5,829 nucleotides of DNA from Rhodanobacteraceae bacterium. Its GTDB lineage: Bacteria > Pseudomonadota > Gammaproteobacteria > Xanthomonadales > Rhodanobacteraceae. Every line of letters starts with the position of its first letter. Position 1 is the first letter of the stretch. The notes below the pieces were generated by a model. That model was not told where the DNA came from, did not search any database, and was given only the letters and a program-made list of their open reading frames with translations. Both the position numbers and the translations under genes were made by a program. Positions 5,033 through 5,829 of the stretch are shown one piece after another. The stretch covers positions 1 through 5,829 of the forward strand of contig JAICIW010000163.1 in assembly GCA_025928735.1 (NCBI GenBank). Direction: 5' to 3'.

Positions 5033-5829
5033 ATGACCGTACGCATCAACAAGAAGATCAAGGGCTATCAGGTCCTCGGCAACGAGGCCAAGGCCGCGCC
5101 GGAAACACAACCCGAGACCACGCAGGCCGAAGCGTCCGCCACGACCGGGTTCAAGGTCATCCAGATGCACGAAAAGCTCGAGCGGCCGGAAGAGCTCGAG
5201 GGTTGCACCTACAAGATCAAGTCACCGCTGTTCGAGCACGCGCTGTACGTCACCATCAACGACATCGTGCTGAACGCCGGCACCGAATTTGAAATGCGCC
5301 GCCCCTTCGAGATTTTCATCAACTCGAAGAACATGGACCATTTCCAGTGGATCGTGGCGCTCACCCGCGTCATGAGCGCCGTGTTTCGCAAGGGCGGCGA
5401 CGTCACCTTCCTCGTCGAGGAATTGAAGGTCGTATTCGATCCACGCGGCGGCTACTTCAAGGCCGGCGGCGTGTACATGCCCTCGATCGTGGCCGAACTC
5501 GGCGACATCATCGAAACCCACCTGACCGCGATCGGCCTGCTCAAGGGCGCCGAACTTTCCGATGCACAGAAGGCGTTGATCGCCGAAAAGCGCGCCGCCT
5601 TCGAGCGCAAGAGCGCAAAAAAAAACTCTGAAGTAAGCACCGCCGGTGAAATGGGCGGGGCGATGGTTGGTGAAGACACCGGCAAATACGCCGTACCCGC
5701 CGCGCAAGCCAACCCGCCTTCCGATGAATCCGCTGGCGCCTTCCCGCCCGGCGCCGCGATGTGCGGCAAGTGCAACACCCAGGCGCTGGTGCTGCTGGAT
5801 GGTTGCCAGACGTGCCTGAATTGCGGCTA
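5033..5829 (+). CDS. nrdJb: Class II ribonucleotide reductase, C-terminal part NrdJb (partial)
   Basis: The first 265 residues of a rightward gene cut by the window edge. NrdJb is the separate C-terminal portion of the split adenosylcobalamin-dependent reductase and completes NrdJa. After a variable N-terminus, residues 58-165 hold the conserved domain found at the end of single-chain NrdJ (GCTYKIKSPL, INSKNMDHFQWIVALTRV, GGDVTFLVEELK, PRGGYFKAGG). A linker follows, then a cysteine-rich tail: Cys244 and Cys247 (CGKC), Cys258 and Cys261 (CQTC) and Cys264 in a final CG. In related enzymes the tail cysteines pass electrons from thioredoxin to the active-site disulfide. The ATG at 5033 has AGGAA (5020-5024) 8 nt upstream. 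It lies behind a strong terminator and I recognise no clear promoter in the 67-nt gap. A run of nine A at 5617-5625 contains a possible frameshift site ahead of the tail. Confidence 0.92.
   Translation, partial: MTVRINKKIKGYQVLGNEAKAAPETQPETTQAEASATTGFKVIQMHEKLERPEELEGCTYKIKSPLFEHALYVTINDIVLNAGTEFEMRRPFEIFINSKNMDHFQWIVALTRVMSAVFRKGGDVTFLVEELKVVFDPRGGYFKAGGVYMPSIVAELGDIIETHLTAIGLLKGAELSDAQKALIAEKRAAFERKSAKKNSEVSTAGEMGGAMVGEDTGKYAVPAAQANPPSDESAGAFPPGAAMCGKCNTQALVLLDGCQTCLNCG
5617..5631 (+). promoter_or_regulatory. Possible -1 frameshift or slippage site in nrdJb
   Basis: Nine A followed by C contain the heptamer A_AAA_AAC in the correct phase: the zero frame reads AAA (5621-5623) AAC (5624-5626). 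A -1 shift would read CTC and then TGA at 5629-5631, ending the protein at about 199 residues, before any tail cysteine. A possible 7-bp stem (5642-5648 with 5677-5683) lies 15 nt downstream, further away than in classical sites. No clear stimulatory Shine-Dalgarno sequence is seen. The A run could also slip during transcription. Use is unproven. Confidence 0.4.

Noticed and set aside
4357..5061. Minus-strand frame rich in Ala, Phe and Leu that looks like a membrane protein
   Set aside because: It is the antisense reading of the Lys/Ala repeat (AAG/GCC read backwards gives Leu/Phe/Gly/Ala). The sense frame has a strong ribosome site and a terminator.

Overview
The window looks like GC-rich chromosomal DNA from a gammaproteobacterium, most likely in or near the Xanthomonadaceae/Lysobacterales. 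That placement is inferred from the high GC content, the gene content and the split class II ribonucleotide reductase, a gene form known from Pseudomonas and its relatives; it is not proven.

Layout. The 5' end of a DegP/DegQ-type periplasmic protease is read leftward (1-459, cut by the window edge). A 424-bp divergent intergenic region follows. It carries two candidate promoters and a strong NrdR-box match at 627-642, with a weaker second box exactly 32 bp further on. nrdJa, the catalytic part of an adenosylcobalamin-dependent (class II) ribonucleotide reductase, is read rightward (884-4153). It is interrupted by a full-length intein with a LAGLIDADG homing endonuclease (1850-2971), which sits directly in front of the active-site thiyl-radical cysteine. 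A 318-bp gap then holds several inverted repeats, including two copies of a hairpin whose loop displays the RNA motif CARGGAUG. Next are a Lys/Ala-rich histone H1-like gene (4472-4921) with a 17-residue tandem repeat and a strong intrinsic terminator (4934-4965). Last is nrdJb (5033 to the window end), the second half of the split reductase, carrying the conserved downstream domain and the cysteine-rich C-terminal tail.

How the parts fit. NrdJa has the radical and substrate-site cysteines but lacks the C-terminal redox cysteines. NrdJb supplies them, so the two proteins should act together to make deoxyribonucleotides. NrdJa can only be active after the intein has excised itself. The NrdR boxes suggest repression of nrdJa when dATP/ATP is high. 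The histone-like gene and its terminator lie between the two reductase halves, so nrdJb is probably transcribed at least partly on its own.

Most worth a second look: the intein at the catalytic cysteine; a dnaX-like slippery heptamer in nrdJb that would give a product lacking the redox tail; and the paired CARGGAUG-loop hairpins, which could be RsmA/CsrA sites, a small RNA or a REP-like repeat.
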